DNA from: Salinarimonas soli
Lineage (GTDB): Bacteria; Pseudomonadota; Alphaproteobacteria; Rhizobiales; Beijerinckiaceae
NCBI RefSeq assembly: GCF_008386575.1
Contig: NZ_VUOA01000028.1
Span: 21,586-85,585 of the forward strand
DNA length: 64,000 nucleotides
Direction: 5' to 3'
The translations under genes were made by a program, and so were the position numbers. Shown piece after piece: positions 8,027-17,747 of this stretch; position 1 is the first letter of the stretch; each line of letters opens with the position of its first letter. A model generated the notes under the pieces. That model was not told where the DNA came from, did not search any database, and worked only from the letters and a program-made list of their open reading frames with translations.

Positions 8027-8926
8027 ATGAGCGCCGCCCTCGAGGGGAGCCCCGCCCTCCCCGTCCCCGCCGCCGCGCCGTCTCAGGCCACGGGCTACTG
8101 GACCTCCGTGTGGCGCCGCCTGCGCCGCGATCCCGTCGCCATGGGCGCCGCCATCGTGCTGCTCCTGTTCGTCCTCGCCGCGATCCTCGCGCCATACATC
8201 GCGCCCGCCGATCCCTACCGCTCCTCCATGCTGCGGCGCCTGCGGCCGATCGGGACGGCGGGCTATCCGCTGGGCACGGACGAGCTCGGGCGCGACATGC
8301 TCTCGCGCCTCATCTTCGGCGCGCGCTACTCGCTCCTCATGGGCATCACCCCCGTGGCGCTCGCCTTCGGCATCGGGGGCACGATCGGCATCGTGGCAGG
8401 CTTCGCGGGCGGGCGCGTCAACACCGCGATGATGCGCACCATCGACATCTTCTACGCCTTCCCCTCGGTGCTCCTGGCGGTGGCCCTGTCGGGGGCGCTC
8501 GGCGCGGGCTTCGGCAACGCGCTTCTCTCGCTCACCATCGTGTTCATCCCGCCCATCGCCCGCATCGCCGAGTCCGTGACCACGCAGGTTCGCTCTCGCG
8601 ATTATGTCGAGGCGGCCCGGGCCTCGGGGGCGGGCGCGCTCACGCTCCTGCGCGTCCACGTGCTCGGCAACGTGCTGGGGCCCATCTTCGTCTATTCGAC
8701 GAGCCTCATCAGCGTCTCGATGATCCTCGCCTCCGGCCTCTCGTTCCTCGGCCTCGGCGTGCGCCCGCCCGAGCCCGAATGGGGCCTCATGCTCAACACG
8801 CTGCGCACGGCGATCTACGTCCAGCCCTGGGTGGCGGCCCTGCCCGGCCTCATGATCTTCATCGTGTCGATCTCCTTCAACCTCCTCTCCGACGGCCTGC
8901 GCTCGGCCATGGACGTGAAGCAATGA
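8027..8926 (+). CDS. ABC transporter permease, DppC type
   Basis: A 299-residue permease. The N-terminal OppC-type segment before the first helix includes a W-x-R-x-x-R-D-P motif. Five to six transmembrane helices follow, and the coupling motif lies near SRDYVEAARASGAGALTLLRVHVLGN. GTDELGRDMLSRLIFGARYSL is a hallmark of the DppC family. The stop overlaps the ATG of the next gene (ATGA), which indicates translational coupling. Confidence 0.95.
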   Translation: MSAALEGSPALPVPAAAPSQATGYWTSVWRRLRRDPVAMGAAIVLLLFVLAAILAPYIAPADPYRSSMLRRLRPIGTAGYPLGTDELGRDMLSRLIFGARYSLLMGITPVALAFGIGGTIGIVAGFAGGRVNTAMMRTIDIFYAFPSVLLAVALSGALGAGFGNALLSLTIVFIPPIARIAESVTTQVRSRDYVEAARASGAGALTLLRVHVLGNVLGPIFVYSTSLISVSMILASGLSFLGLGVRPPEPEWGLMLNTLRTAIYVQPWVAALPGLMIFIVSISFNLLSDGLRSAMDVKQ

Positions 8927-9987
8927 GCACCCTCTCGATCCCGGCCACCCTGCACGAGGATCGCGGCGGGCCGGGGCAGCCGCTCCTCACCGTGCGCGAC
9001 CTCTCCAAGGGCTTCTCCGTCAAGGGAGGCCTGTTCGGCCGGGGCGCCGGCCGGGTCCGCGCCGTCGACCGGGTGAGCTTCGACGTGCTGAAGGGCGAGA
9101 CCCTGGGCGTCGTCGGCGAGTCCGGCTGCGGCAAGTCCACGACGGCGCGGGTCCTCATGGGGCTCCTCGACGGCGACGCGGGCGAGATCCTGTTCGACGG
9201 CGAGGGCGTGGGCTCGCGGGCGCTGCCCCTGCGCGCCTATCGCCGCCAGGTCCAGATGGTGTTCCAGGACTCCTATTCCTCCCTGAACCCGCGCCTCACC
9301 GTCGAGGCCTCGATCGCCTTCGGACCCGGGGTGCACGGCGTCCCGAAGCGCGAGGCGATCGCCCGCGCCCGCTCGCTGCTCGCCCGTGTCGGCCTCGAGC
9401 CCGCGCGCTTCGCCGATCGCTATCCGCACGAGCTCTCCGGCGGCCAGCGCCAGCGGGTGAACATCGCCCGCGCCCTGGCGCTGGAGCCCCGCCTCGTGAT
9501 CCTCGACGAGGCGGTGTCGGCCCTCGACAAGTCGGTGGAGGCACAGGTGCTGAACCTACTCCTCGACCTCAAGGAGGAGTTCGGCCTGACCTATGTCTTC
9601 ATCAGCCACGACCTCAACGTGGTCCGCTTCATCTCGGACCGGGTGATGGTGATGTATCTCGGCCAGGTCGCCGAGATCGGCGAGACGGAGGCCTTGTTCG
9701 AGCGTCCGCGGCACCCCTACACGGCGGCCCTTCTCTCCTCCATGCCCTCCCTCGACCCGGACGCCCGCACCATGGAGGCGCCGCTGGCGGGCGATCCGCC
9801 GAGCCCCATCGACCCGCCCCCAGGCTGCCGCTTCCATACCCGCTGCACGTTCGCCGAAGAGGTGTGCAGCGCCCGCGAGCCGGCGCTCTTCGAGATGTCC
9901 GCGAAGCACCGCGCCGCCTGCCTCATGCTGCCGCCGGGCTCCGGCCATTCCCGCGCGCCCGCCACCCCGGAGGCGGCCCATGTCTGA
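8923..9987 (+). CDS. ABC transporter ATP-binding protein, DppF-like
   Basis: A 354-residue ATPase of the oligopeptide importer family. The Walker A motif is GESGCGKST, the signature is LSGGQRQR, and Walker B is LVILDEAVSALD. The C-terminal oligo/dipeptide domain carries the Cys-rich stretch PGCRFHTRCTFAEEVC, known in this family to hold an iron-sulfur or metal-like Cys cluster. It starts inside the previous stop codon and overlaps the next ATPase gene by 8 bp. The DppF-like gene precedes the DppD-like gene, the reverse of the common order. Confidence 0.95.
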   Translation: MSTLSIPATLHEDRGGPGQPLLTVRDLSKGFSVKGGLFGRGAGRVRAVDRVSFDVLKGETLGVVGESGCGKSTTARVLMGLLDGDAGEILFDGEGVGSRALPLRAYRRQVQMVFQDSYSSLNPRLTVEASIAFGPGVHGVPKREAIARARSLLARVGLEPARFADRYPHELSGGQRQRVNIARALALEPRLVILDEAVSALDKSVEAQVLNLLLDLKEEFGLTYVFISHDLNVVRFISDRVMVMYLGQVAEIGETEALFERPRHPYTAALLSSMPSLDPDARTMEAPLAGDPPSPIDPPPGCRFHTRCTFAEEVCSAREPALFEMSAKHRAACLMLPPGSGHSRAPATPEAAHV

Positions 9988-10981
9988 CGCCCTCGTCGAG
10001 GTCCGCGACCTCAAGGTGACGTTCATGGGCGGCGCGAGGCCCGTGCGCGCGGTGGACGGCGTCGACCTCACGCTGGCGCGCGGCGAGGTGATGGCGCTCA
10101 TCGGCGAGTCCGGGTCCGGCAAGTCCGTGACCCTGCGCCAGCTCATGCGCCTCAACCCGGAGCGCAAGACGCACGTGGAGGGCTCGATCCGGGTCGCCGG
10201 CGAGGACGTGATGGGGCTCTCCTCCGCGCGGCTGACCCATTATCGCGGGGCCGAGGCCGCGATGATCTTCCAGGAGCCGCTGCTTGCCCTCGACCCGGTC
10301 TACACGGTCGGCGCCCAGATCACGGAGGCGATCCGGCGCCACGAGCGCGTCTCGAAGGCGGATGCGCGCGCCCGGGCGCTCGCCCTCTTCGAGCGGGTCC
10401 GCATCCCCTCGCCCGAGCGCCGCCTCGACGCCTATCCGCACGAGATGTCGGGCGGCATGCGCCAGCGGGCGATGATCGCGCTGGCGCTCGCCTGCCGGCC
10501 GAAGCTCCTGCTCGCCGACGAGCCGACGACCGCGCTCGACGCCACGGTCCAGATCCAGATCCTCTTGCTGCTGCGCGAGCTCCAGCGCGATCTCGGCCTC
10601 TCCATCGTGTTCGTGACCCACGATCTCGGCGCGGCGGTCGAGGTCGCGGACCGGATCGCGGTGATGTATGCCGGCCGCATCGTCGAGGAGGGCACGGCCC
10701 GCGACCTCATCCGCACCCCGCGCCATCCCTACACGATCGGCCTCCTGAAAAGCCGCGCCCACGGCGCCCTGTCCAAGGGCAGCCGCCTGGAGGCCATCCC
10801 CGGCTCCCCGCCCGACCTCGCGAACCTCCCTCCGGGCTGCGCCTTCGCTCCCCGCTGCCCCCTCGCCGCGGACGCCTGCCGCGCCGCCGCGCCGCCCGCC
10901 CTGGATGTCGGCCCCGGCCACCGCGCGCGCTGCATCAGGACGGAGGACGCGGCGGGGCTGCTCATGACGCAGGCCGCCTGA
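9980..10981 (+). CDS. ABC transporter ATP-binding protein, DppD-like
   Basis: A 333-residue ATPase completing the five-gene importer. Walker A is GESGSGKS, the signature is MSGGMRQR, and Walker B is [12 protein letters not shown]. The C-terminal peptide-transporter domain contains [16 protein letters not shown] with spaced cysteines. With the 8923 product it would form the heterodimeric motor. A hairpin-rich repeat begins 2 bp after the stop and probably ends the transcript. Confidence 0.95.
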   Translation: MSDALVEVRDLKVTFMGGARPVRAVDGVDLTLARGEVMALIGESGSGKSVTLRQLMRLNPERKTHVEGSIRVAGEDVMGLSSARLTHYRGAEAAMIFQEPLLALDPVYTVGAQITEAIRRHERVSKADARARALALFERVRIPSPERRLDAYPHEMSGGMRQRAMIALALACRPKLLLADEPTTALDATVQIQILLLLRELQRDLGLSIVFVTHDLGAAVEVADRIAVMYAGRIVEEGTARDLIRTPRHPYTIGLLKSRAHGALSKGSRLEAIPGSPPDLANLPPGCAFAPRCPLAADACRAAAPPALDVGPGHRARCIRTEDAAGLLMTQAA

Positions 10982-10982
10982 C

Positions 10983-11140
10983 TCCCCTCCCCCTTGTGGG
11001 GAGGGGCTGGGGGTGGGGGTCGCAAAGTCGGAGCGGGCGGTGAGGTGGGGAGCGCGCAGGTCCGTACAGCTCAATCCTGTGACGGCATGATCTCGCGTCC
11101 CGACCCCCACCCCTAACCCCTCCCCGCAAGGGGGAGGGGG
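10983..11140. repeat. Palindromic element type D, copy 1 (likely operon terminator)
   Basis: The left end reads TCCCCTCCCCCTTGTGGGGAGGGG followed by a GGGGGTGGGGG tract in the plus direction, and the right end is close to the reverse complement of this. Each end alone folds as a strong GC hairpin. The same design recurs at 39254-39401. It follows the stop of the ABC operon, so a role in ending the transcript is plausible. The remaining bases to 11313 (10982-11313 has no gene) hold only a short AT-richer stretch that may be the promoter of the HlyD-type gene. Confidence 0.8.
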
Positions 11141-11313
11141 ATCGGCCTTCCCGGCCAATACACACCATCCCCGAAACGAAGCATTCACCCCGTCCGCAAA
11201 GACCCGGGAACCTAAACCCCGTACACTCGATGTAGATCATTCCCCCCTATACCGTTGAGACATGTCGCTGCGGCCGGTCCGGTGCGGCGATCCGAGTAGT
11301 CGAGACGGCGCCG

Positions 11314-12543
11314 ATGTTCCTCAATTCGCGACCCACCCGCTCCCTCGTCGGCGTCCTGCTGTTCGGCGTGGCCGTCCTGGCGCTCCTGCCGGGCATGAAG
11401 GGCTATACGAGCCTCGACGGCACCGTGAACGCCCGCGTCGCCGTGGTGAGCGCGCCCATCGACGGCACGATCCAGTTCACGCCCGCCAAGGTCGGCACGC
11501 CCGTGGCGGACGGGCAGGCGCTGGTGTCCATCCGCAACGACCGCGTCAACCGCGCCGTCCTCGCCTCCCTCGCCGCGGAGGCGAGGACGGCCGGGGAGCG
11601 GGCCGACGCCCTCGTGCGCGAGCGCGACGAGCTCGTCCGGCTGCGCGCCACCCTCGGCGAGCGGCTCGAGGCCTACCAGGCCGCGACGGTCGAGACCCTG
11701 GAGCGCGAGGTCACCATCCTGCGTCGCCGGATCGAGGTGTCGCGGGCTCAGGAGATCGCGGCGCAGTCCGAGTTCACCCGGCGCCAGACGCTCGGCGGCT
11801 CGGGGATCGTGTCGGCAAGCGCCGTGGAGCAGGCGCGCGCCGCCGAAATCACCTCCACGGGGCAGATCGACGTGACCCGCCTCCAGATCGAGCAGCTCGA
11901 ATACAAGCTCGCGGCGGTGCGCCGGGGCGTGTTCGTCGGCGACGGCCAGAACGACGTGCCCTATTCCCGCCAGCGCGGGGACGAGGTGAGCGTGCGCATC
12001 GCCGACATCGACACCCGCATCGCCGAGAACCTCACCCGCGCGGCGCAGATCGAGGAGCAGCGCCGGGAGGAGGACGCCCGCGTGCGCAGCCTCACGGCGG
12101 CCGTGCTCTCGTCGTCCTTCACGGGCGTGGTGTGGCGCAACAACGTGGTGAGCGGCTCGAACGTGGTGCTCGGCAACGAGCTCGTGCGCCTCCTCGATTG
12201 CCGCGACCTCTTCGTCGACATCCTCCTGCCCGAGGTCGATTACGACGAGATCTATCCCGGCCGCGCGGCCGAGGTTCGCCTGCTCGGGCGGTCCGCCACG
12301 GTTCCGGCGGAGGTTCTCTCCGTGCGCGGCAGCGCCGCCGCAACCGAGGAGGTCACCCTCGCCGCCGTCCCGCCCGCCGCCAAGGGCCGCAGCGCCCGCA
12401 TCCGGCTCGCGCTGCACCAGTCGGACCTCAACACAGATTTCGGCAATCATTGCCAGGTCGGCCGCTCCGTCCAGGTGCGCTTCGAGAGCCGCAGCCTCCC
12501 CCTCCGGCGCTGGATGAGCAGCCTGTGGTTCAGCATCTCGTAA
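11314..12543 (+). CDS. HlyD-family membrane-fusion protein
   Basis: A 409-residue protein with one N-terminal transmembrane helix (about residues 10-28). A split biotinyl-lipoyl-like domain follows (APIDGTIQFTPAKVGTPVADGQALVSI), then a long coiled coil from about 75 to 270 rich in Arg, Glu and Ala, and a beta-barrel C-terminus. HlyD-type proteins bridge an inner-membrane exporter to the outer envelope. Its 3' end overlaps the BcsA-like synthase gene by 19 bp, so the two almost certainly work together in polysaccharide export. It resembles the periplasmic part of Alg44-like exporters. No outer-membrane channel gene is nearby. Confidence 0.9.
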   Translation: MFLNSRPTRSLVGVLLFGVAVLALLPGMKGYTSLDGTVNARVAVVSAPIDGTIQFTPAKVGTPVADGQALVSIRNDRVNRAVLASLAAEARTAGERADALVRERDELVRLRATLGERLEAYQAATVETLEREVTILRRRIEVSRAQEIAAQSEFTRRQTLGGSGIVSASAVEQARAAEITSTGQIDVTRLQIEQLEYKLAAVRRGVFVGDGQNDVPYSRQRGDEVSVRIADIDTRIAENLTRAAQIEEQRREEDARVRSLTAAVLSSSFTGVVWRNNVVSGSNVVLGNELVRLLDCRDLFVDILLPEVDYDEIYPGRAAEVRLLGRSATVPAEVLSVRGSAAATEEVTLAAVPPAAKGRSARIRLALHQSDLNTDFGNHCQVGRSVQVRFESRSLPLRRWMSSLWFSIS

Positions 12544-14519
12544 GCCTGGCGCCGACCCTCCTCGTCGCCTCCTTCCTCCTCTTCACCTTCGGGCGGTCGC
12601 GGCGGGACTCGTCGGCGCGCGCCGTGACCTGCGCCGTCGTGCTCGCGGTGGCGTTGCGCTATCTTGTCTGGCGCTTCACCGATACGGTGCTGCCGGCCTC
12701 GAGCGACGAGGGCTTCGGCTTCTACTGGATCTGGTTCCTGTTCGGCGTCGAGCTCCTCGCCTTCACTGACATCCTGCTCTTCCTCGTGATCATGAGCCGG
12801 TCCGTGGACCGCAGCGCCGAGGCCGACCGCCTGGAGCCCGCCTATTTCGCTCAGGCCCAGGACGGGCTGCCCACGGTCGACGTGTTCATCCCCACCTACA
12901 ACGAGCCCCTCGACGTCCTGGAGCGGACCATCGTCGGGGCGCTCGCCCTCGACTACCCACGCGACAAGCTGCGGGTCTACGTGCTCGACGACAAGCGCCG
13001 GGACTGGCTGCGGGCCTATTGCGAGGAGAAGGGCGCGATCCACGTCACGCGCCCCGACAACGCCCACGCCAAGGCCGGCAACATGAACAACGGCCTCGGG
13101 GTCTCGTCCGGCGACTTCGTGGCGGTGTTCGACGCCGATTTCGTGCCCTACCGCAACTTCCTGCGCCGCACCCTGCCCTTCTTCTCCGATCCGACCATCG
13201 GGATCGTGCAGACGCCGCAGCATTTCTTCAACGCCGACCCGGTCCAGGCCAATCTCGGCCTGGAGCATCTGTGGCCCGACGAGCAGCGCCTGTTCTTCGA
13301 CGAGATGGCGCCGAGCCGCGACGCGTGGGACGTGAGCTTCTGCTGCGGATCGTGCTCGATCAACCGGCGCGCCGCGCTCGACGAGATCGGGGGCTTTCCC
13401 ACCGAGTCGATCACGGAGGACCTCCTCACCACCCTGTCGATGCTCAACAAGGGCTTCAAGACGCGCTACCTCAACGAGCGCCTCTCGATGGGGCTCGCGG
13501 CCGAGAACCTCGAGGGCTACTTCGTCCAGCGCGAGCGCTGGTGCCAGGGCGGCATCCAGACGATCTACCTCAGGAACGGCCCCCTGCGCGGCCCCGGGCT
13601 GACGCCGTTCCAGCGGGTCATGTTCCTGCCGATGTCCTGGCTCGTGCAATATGTCGTGCGCTTCGGGATCCTCGTCGTGCCGGCGGTCTATCTCTGGAGC
13701 GGGATCGCGCCGCTCCACTTCACGGAAGCGGGCGATCTCGTCTCGCACCAGCTGCCGGTGCTCGCGGCCTATTTCCTGCTGATGACCTGGATCACGCCCA
13801 CGCGCTACCTGCCCGTGATCTCCAGCGCGGTGGGGGCGTTCTCGACCTTCCGCATGCTGCCGACGGTTCTGTCGAGCATCGTGCGTCCCTTCGGCAAGCC
13901 CTTCAAGGTCACCCCGAAGGGCAGCGGCAACGAGGAGGGGAGCTTCGACAGCTACACCTTCATCTGGCTCGCCGGCCTCACCACGGTGAGCGCGCTGGGC
14001 CTCGTCATCAACATCGTGCCCGAGTGGGCGCAGGCCTCCGATCGCGGCTTCTCGACCGTGGCGGCCTATTGGACGGGGGTGAACACCCTCGTCCTCACCA
14101 TCGCGGCCTTGATCTGCTTCGAGCGCCCGAGCCGGTTCACGGACGCATTCCGGGCGGACGAGCCCGCAGGCCTCGACGGCCTCACCGGCCGGGCCGTGAG
14201 CCTCAGCTTAGGAAAGGCCGTGGTGCAGGTGCCGATCGGCACCCGGTTCGCCTCCACCTCCGTGACGCTCGCCCTGGACGGCGTCGAGCCCCTGCGCGCC
14301 GAGATTCGCCAGATCACCCGCCGTCGCCGCCGCCTCGGACGGGCCGGCGACGGTGCGGTGCACTTCCTTCACCTCCATTACGAGCTCGCCGGCGCCGCGC
14401 GCGATCAGATGATCCGCAAGCTCTACACCGGCGGCTACTCGCAGGACGTGGCCGAGATCGACAAGTCCGCGCTCTCGGTGGGCCTCATCGGCCGCGCGCT
14501 CGGGCCCGAGCGCGCGTGA
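12525..14519 (+). CDS. BcsA-like family 2 glycosyltransferase (glycan synthase)
   Basis: A 664-residue processive membrane synthase. Transmembrane helices occur at the N-terminus and after the catalytic domain. Catalytic motifs are all present: YVLDDKRRDW (first Asp), FDADFVP (DxD), the acceptor-site FCCGSC, SITEDLLT (TED) and QRERWCQGG (QxxRW). A C-terminal domain stands where BcsA has its PilZ c-di-GMP sensor, but the canonical RxxxR and D/NxSxxG motifs are not clear. I set the start at GTG 12525, inside the HlyD gene; no in-frame ATG suits the first helix. The product could be cellulose or another beta-glucan. Confidence 0.9.
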   Translation: MVQHLVSLAPTLLVASFLLFTFGRSRRDSSARAVTCAVVLAVALRYLVWRFTDTVLPASSDEGFGFYWIWFLFGVELLAFTDILLFLVIMSRSVDRSAEADRLEPAYFAQAQDGLPTVDVFIPTYNEPLDVLERTIVGALALDYPRDKLRVYVLDDKRRDWLRAYCEEKGAIHVTRPDNAHAKAGNMNNGLGVSSGDFVAVFDADFVPYRNFLRRTLPFFSDPTIGIVQTPQHFFNADPVQANLGLEHLWPDEQRLFFDEMAPSRDAWDVSFCCGSCSINRRAALDEIGGFPTESITEDLLTTLSMLNKGFKTRYLNERLSMGLAAENLEGYFVQRERWCQGGIQTIYLRNGPLRGPGLTPFQRVMFLPMSWLVQYVVRFGILVVPAVYLWSGIAPLHFTEAGDLVSHQLPVLAAYFLLMTWITPTRYLPVISSAVGAFSTFRMLPTVLSSIVRPFGKPFKVTPKGSGNEEGSFDSYTFIWLAGLTTVSALGLVINIVPEWAQASDRGFSTVAAYWTGVNTLVLTIAALICFERPSRFTDAFRADEPAGLDGLTGRAVSLSLGKAVVQVPIGTRFASTSVTLALDGVEPLRAEIRQITRRRRRLGRAGDGAVHFLHLHYELAGAARDQMIRKLYTGGYSQDVAEIDKSALSVGLIGRALGPERA

Positions 14520-14534
14520 GCTCACCCCGCCGGG

Positions 14535-16148
14535 TCAGCCCATGCTGATCGGCGAGAAGTCCTGATACCAGTTCTGCGCCTGCACGAAGCCCCGCACCTT
14601 CGGCGAGAGCGCGCGGGGCGCCACGTCGTGGGCCACGAACAGGAACAGGGCCTCGTCGACGAAGCGCTCGTGCGCCCGGCGGATCGCCTCCACCTGCTTC
14701 TCCGGATCGAAGCTCGCCCGGATCGCGTCGAAATGCCCGTCGAGCACCGGGTCCTCGTAGAAGCCCCAGTTGGTGCCCCGCGGCGGCGCGAGCCGCGAGT
14801 CGAGGTGGCGGATGAGGGCCGTGAACGGGTCCTGGCTGAAATAGGAGCTGTTCGTGGAGTGCGCGCCTTTCGAGCGCGGGTCCTTGGCGCCCGCGCGCCA
14901 GGAATCGGTGAGCGAGTTCCAGTCCATCACCTCGAAATCGACCTTGATGCCGATCTCGGCGAGGTTCTCCTGGATCATCTCGTTCATGGGCAGGGGCTGC
15001 ATCTGCCCTGAGCCCGCGGGCGAGATGATCGCCTTCACGGAGACGGGGCTGCCCTTCGAGACGCCCGCCTCGCCCATGAGCTTGCGCGCCGCGTCGACGT
15101 CGTGGCGCACGTCGAAGGCGGGCTTGCCGAACCAGGGCGAGTTGGGGGGCACCATGCCCTTGGCCGGCACCATCAGCCCGCCGAGCAGCGCCACCATGCC
15201 CTCGCGGTCGACGGCGAGGTTGGCGGCCTTGCGCATGCGGATATCCGTCCAGGGCGAGCCCGGCACGCGGCTGAAATGCCAGGTCCAGTTATGGGGGTAG
15301 ACGTTCTGCGTGATCTGGAACCCGCGGGCGCGCAATTGCGGCAGGGCGTCGGGCGACGGCGCCTCGATCCAATCCACCTGACCTGACAGAAGGGCTGCCG
15401 TTCGGGCATTTGCCTCCGGGATGGGCAGCAGGACGAGCCGTGCGAGCCTCGGCCGGCGCGCCGGATCCCAGTAGTCGCGGTTCGCCGCAAGCTCCGCCCG
15501 CTCGCGGGGCACGTAGCGCTCGACCTTCCACGGGCCGGTGCCCGACGGCGCCTTCAGGAAGGCGTCCCAGCTGCGCCCCACCTTCTCCCATTGCGCCGGG
15601 GAGGACATCTGGATCCAGGCGAGCTCGTAGGGCGTGAGCGCGTTCGGCGCCGCCGTGGTGAACTCAACCGTGAGAGGATCGACGGCGCGATAGGCGCGGA
15701 TCGAGGGAATGCGCGAGCGCCCCTGGCCCGCCTGCCGGCGGTCGAAGTGCGGCGCGTCCTCCCGCAGGAGCTTGTCGAAGTTCCACACTACCGCGTCCGC
15801 GTCGAAGGGCGAGCCGTCGTGGAAGCGCACGTTCTCACGCAGCTTCACGATCCACTTGGTCCGGTCCGCCGGGTCGACGGCCCAGGACACGGCGAGGTTC
15901 GGCACGAGGCGCGAGGCCTGGTCGTCCCGCGACAGGTCCCATTGGATGAGGGCGTCGAACGCCGTGAGGCCGATGAACCGCATGCCCTCGGCGCCCTGGT
16001 CGGTCTGGCCGTTGGGGAGCGGAATGTCCGACACGGTCATGCCGATGCGCAGCGTGCCGCTCTCCTGCGCCCGCGCCGCGAGGGGATGGAAGGCGCTGGC
16101 GGCGCCCAAGCTGAGGCTGCCGAGCAGGATATCGCGACGTGAGGGCAT
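14535..16148 (-). CDS. ABC transporter substrate-binding protein, peptide (family 5) type, orphan paralog
   Basis: A 537-residue binding protein closely similar by eye to the 5196 product along its whole length (LRIGMT-x-x-DIP, DQG-x-EG-x-RF, KFHDGSPFDADAVVWN, EANARTAALL, GSGQMQPLPMNE). It differs in carrying a twin-arginine-like leader (PSRRDILLG) instead of a plain Sec signal. A good AAGGAG ribosome site lies before ATG 16148; the upstream frame extension is rejected. No permease or ATPase accompanies it, so it may deliver to the 7069-10981 importer. It converges with the BcsA-like gene, with only 15 bp between the two stops. Confidence 0.93.
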   Translation of the reverse strand: MPSRRDILLGSLSLGAASAFHPLAARAQESGTLRIGMTVSDIPLPNGQTDQGAEGMRFIGLTAFDALIQWDLSRDDQASRLVPNLAVSWAVDPADRTKWIVKLRENVRFHDGSPFDADAVVWNFDKLLREDAPHFDRRQAGQGRSRIPSIRAYRAVDPLTVEFTTAAPNALTPYELAWIQMSSPAQWEKVGRSWDAFLKAPSGTGPWKVERYVPRERAELAANRDYWDPARRPRLARLVLLPIPEANARTAALLSGQVDWIEAPSPDALPQLRARGFQITQNVYPHNWTWHFSRVPGSPWTDIRMRKAANLAVDREGMVALLGGLMVPAKGMVPPNSPWFGKPAFDVRHDVDAARKLMGEAGVSKGSPVSVKAIISPAGSGQMQPLPMNEMIQENLAEIGIKVDFEVMDWNSLTDSWRAGAKDPRSKGAHSTNSSYFSQDPFTALIRHLDSRLAPPRGTNWGFYEDPVLDGHFDAIRASFDPEKQVEAIRRAHERFVDEALFLFVAHDVAPRALSPKVRGFVQAQNWYQDFSPISMG

Positions 16149-16594
16149 GATCCGGGGTCTCCTTGGGCCCCTTCTGGGGACCTCCACCCCTGGCAATCGA
16201 CATGCCACGGCGAGCGGCCTCCGTGCGACTACGGACGCGATCACGGGCCCGGGCCGGGACCTAGCCGCAAGAGCGCAAGTCGAGCCTGGCATTGGCGCGC
16301 GCCGTCAGAACAACCCCGGCGGCCATCCGAGTTATCACGTACCGGGGCCAAGTTGCATGACGTTTGGTAAGGTCGCGTATGGCCTCGATATTGGGAGCCC
16401 GCGAGCCCCGTGACGGTCGATTTCAGTATTCAACCGGGGCGGACGGGCAATCTTTACGCGACTCGTTCCGGCTCGCGGAAAATTAAATTAACACCTCGCG
16501 CATAGGCTCCCCCCTGGCAGCCAAGACGCCCCGCGAGCGTGCGGGTGCGGCGGATCGGAGAACCATGGTGGCGTCACGTCAAGGAGCTGGAGAC
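16149..16594. other. Intergenic region between divergent binding-protein genes
   Basis: About 446 bp without a supportable gene. It contains the divergent promoters for the genes on each side. A notably AT-rich block (around 16479-16497, GAAAATTAAATTAACACC) stands out from the GC-rich background and could be a promoter or regulator site for the downstream plus-strand gene. No repeat family described elsewhere in this window occurs here. Confidence 0.5.
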
Positions 16595-17659
16595 ATGCGG
16601 CTCGGCCGGCCTGCGCGCTCGCGTGGCTGGCTGGCGCTCGCGGCCGTCCTCCTCGGCCTGTCGGCAGCGCCCGCGGCCGCGGCGGAGCCCATTCGGCTCA
16701 AGATCGTCGGCGGGCTTGCCGGCATCAGCCAGTACAGGCAGTTCGAGGAGCCCTTCTGGACGAAGCGGCTCGAGGAGATGTCGGGCGGCCGTCTCACGGC
16801 GGCGGTCCACCCCTTCGACCGCAGCGGCCTGCGGGCGCAGGACATGCTCCAGCTCATGAAGCTCGGCGTCGTCCCCTTCGGCACGGCCCTGCTCGCCCTT
16901 GTGGCGGGCGACGAGCCTGAGCTGAACGTCATCGACCTGCCGGGCCTCAACCCCAATTTCGAGGTGCTGCGCGAGACCGTGGCGGCCTACCGGCCGCACC
17001 TGCGCGACGTCCTCAAGGACCGCTACGGCATCGAGTTGCTCGGCGTCTACGCCTATCCGGCGCAGGTGGTTTATTGCGCCAAGTCCTTTCGCGGCCTCAG
17101 CGACCTCGCCGGACGGCGCGTGCGCACCTCCTCCGTGAGCCAGTCCGAGCTCGTGAGCGCGCTCGGCGGCGTGCCCGTGCTCGTGCCCTTCGCCGAAACC
17201 GTGTCCGCGGTGTCGACGGGGGTCGTGGACTGCGCGATCACGGGAACGCTCAGCGGCTACGAGATCGGCCTGCCCGAGGTCACCACCCACATCCACGCCA
17301 TGGCGCTGAGCTGGGGCCTGTCCTTCTTCGGCGCCAACCGGAGCGCCTGGGAGGCCCTGCCCGCCGACCTGCGCGATGTGCTGCGCGCGGGCATCGCGCG
17401 CCTGGAGCAGGACATCTGGACCTCGGCCGACCGCGACACCGCTCGCGGCCTCGCCTGCAACGCCGGCACGACCGCCTGCGATGGGCGGCAGGGCCGGATG
17501 ACCCTGGTTCCCGTCACCCCGGAAGACGAGGCGCGCCGCCGTCGCCTGCTCGTCGAGGCGGTGCTCCCGAGCTGGCTCGACCGCTGCGGCACCGATTGCG
17601 CCGCCGTGTGGAACGAGCACATGGCGGAGCGCGCCGGGATCCGGCTCAAGGCGGAATGA
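16595..17659 (+). CDS. DctP-type TRAP solute-binding protein, orphan
   Basis: A 354-residue periplasmic binding protein of the DctP/TRAP family. The signal peptide ends near AAPAAAA-E (about residue 30). The DctP fold is suggested by GLSDLAGRRVRTSSVSQSELVSALGGVPV and FAETVSAVSTGVVDCAITG, the family's ligand-loop region. ATG 16595 is preferred to 16565 because AAGGAG sits 9 bases before it. No DctQ or DctM membrane genes are near. It lies 88 bp upstream of a membrane GGDEF-EAL protein, so it may have a sensory role. Four extra cysteines near the C-terminus are unusual. Confidence 0.82.
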   Translation: MRLGRPARSRGWLALAAVLLGLSAAPAAAAEPIRLKIVGGLAGISQYRQFEEPFWTKRLEEMSGGRLTAAVHPFDRSGLRAQDMLQLMKLGVVPFGTALLALVAGDEPELNVIDLPGLNPNFEVLRETVAAYRPHLRDVLKDRYGIELLGVYAYPAQVVYCAKSFRGLSDLAGRRVRTSSVSQSELVSALGGVPVLVPFAETVSAVSTGVVDCAITGTLSGYEIGLPEVTTHIHAMALSWGLSFFGANRSAWEALPADLRDVLRAGIARLEQDIWTSADRDTARGLACNAGTTACDGRQGRMTLVPVTPEDEARRRRLLVEAVLPSWLDRCGTDCAAVWNEHMAERAGIRLKAE

Positions 17660-17747
17660 TCGTGCAGGCGCTCCCCTACCCCAAGACGTCCGGTCTCCGG
17701 ACGACCCGCCCGGCGGGGACTTGCCCCCTGGCCGGAGGATCGCGCCC

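Noticed and set aside
11262-12524. Upstream extension of the BcsA-like frame, which would give an 1085-residue protein
   Set aside because: That part lies out of frame within the HlyD-type gene and reads as Arg/Gly/Ala-rich shadow sequence.
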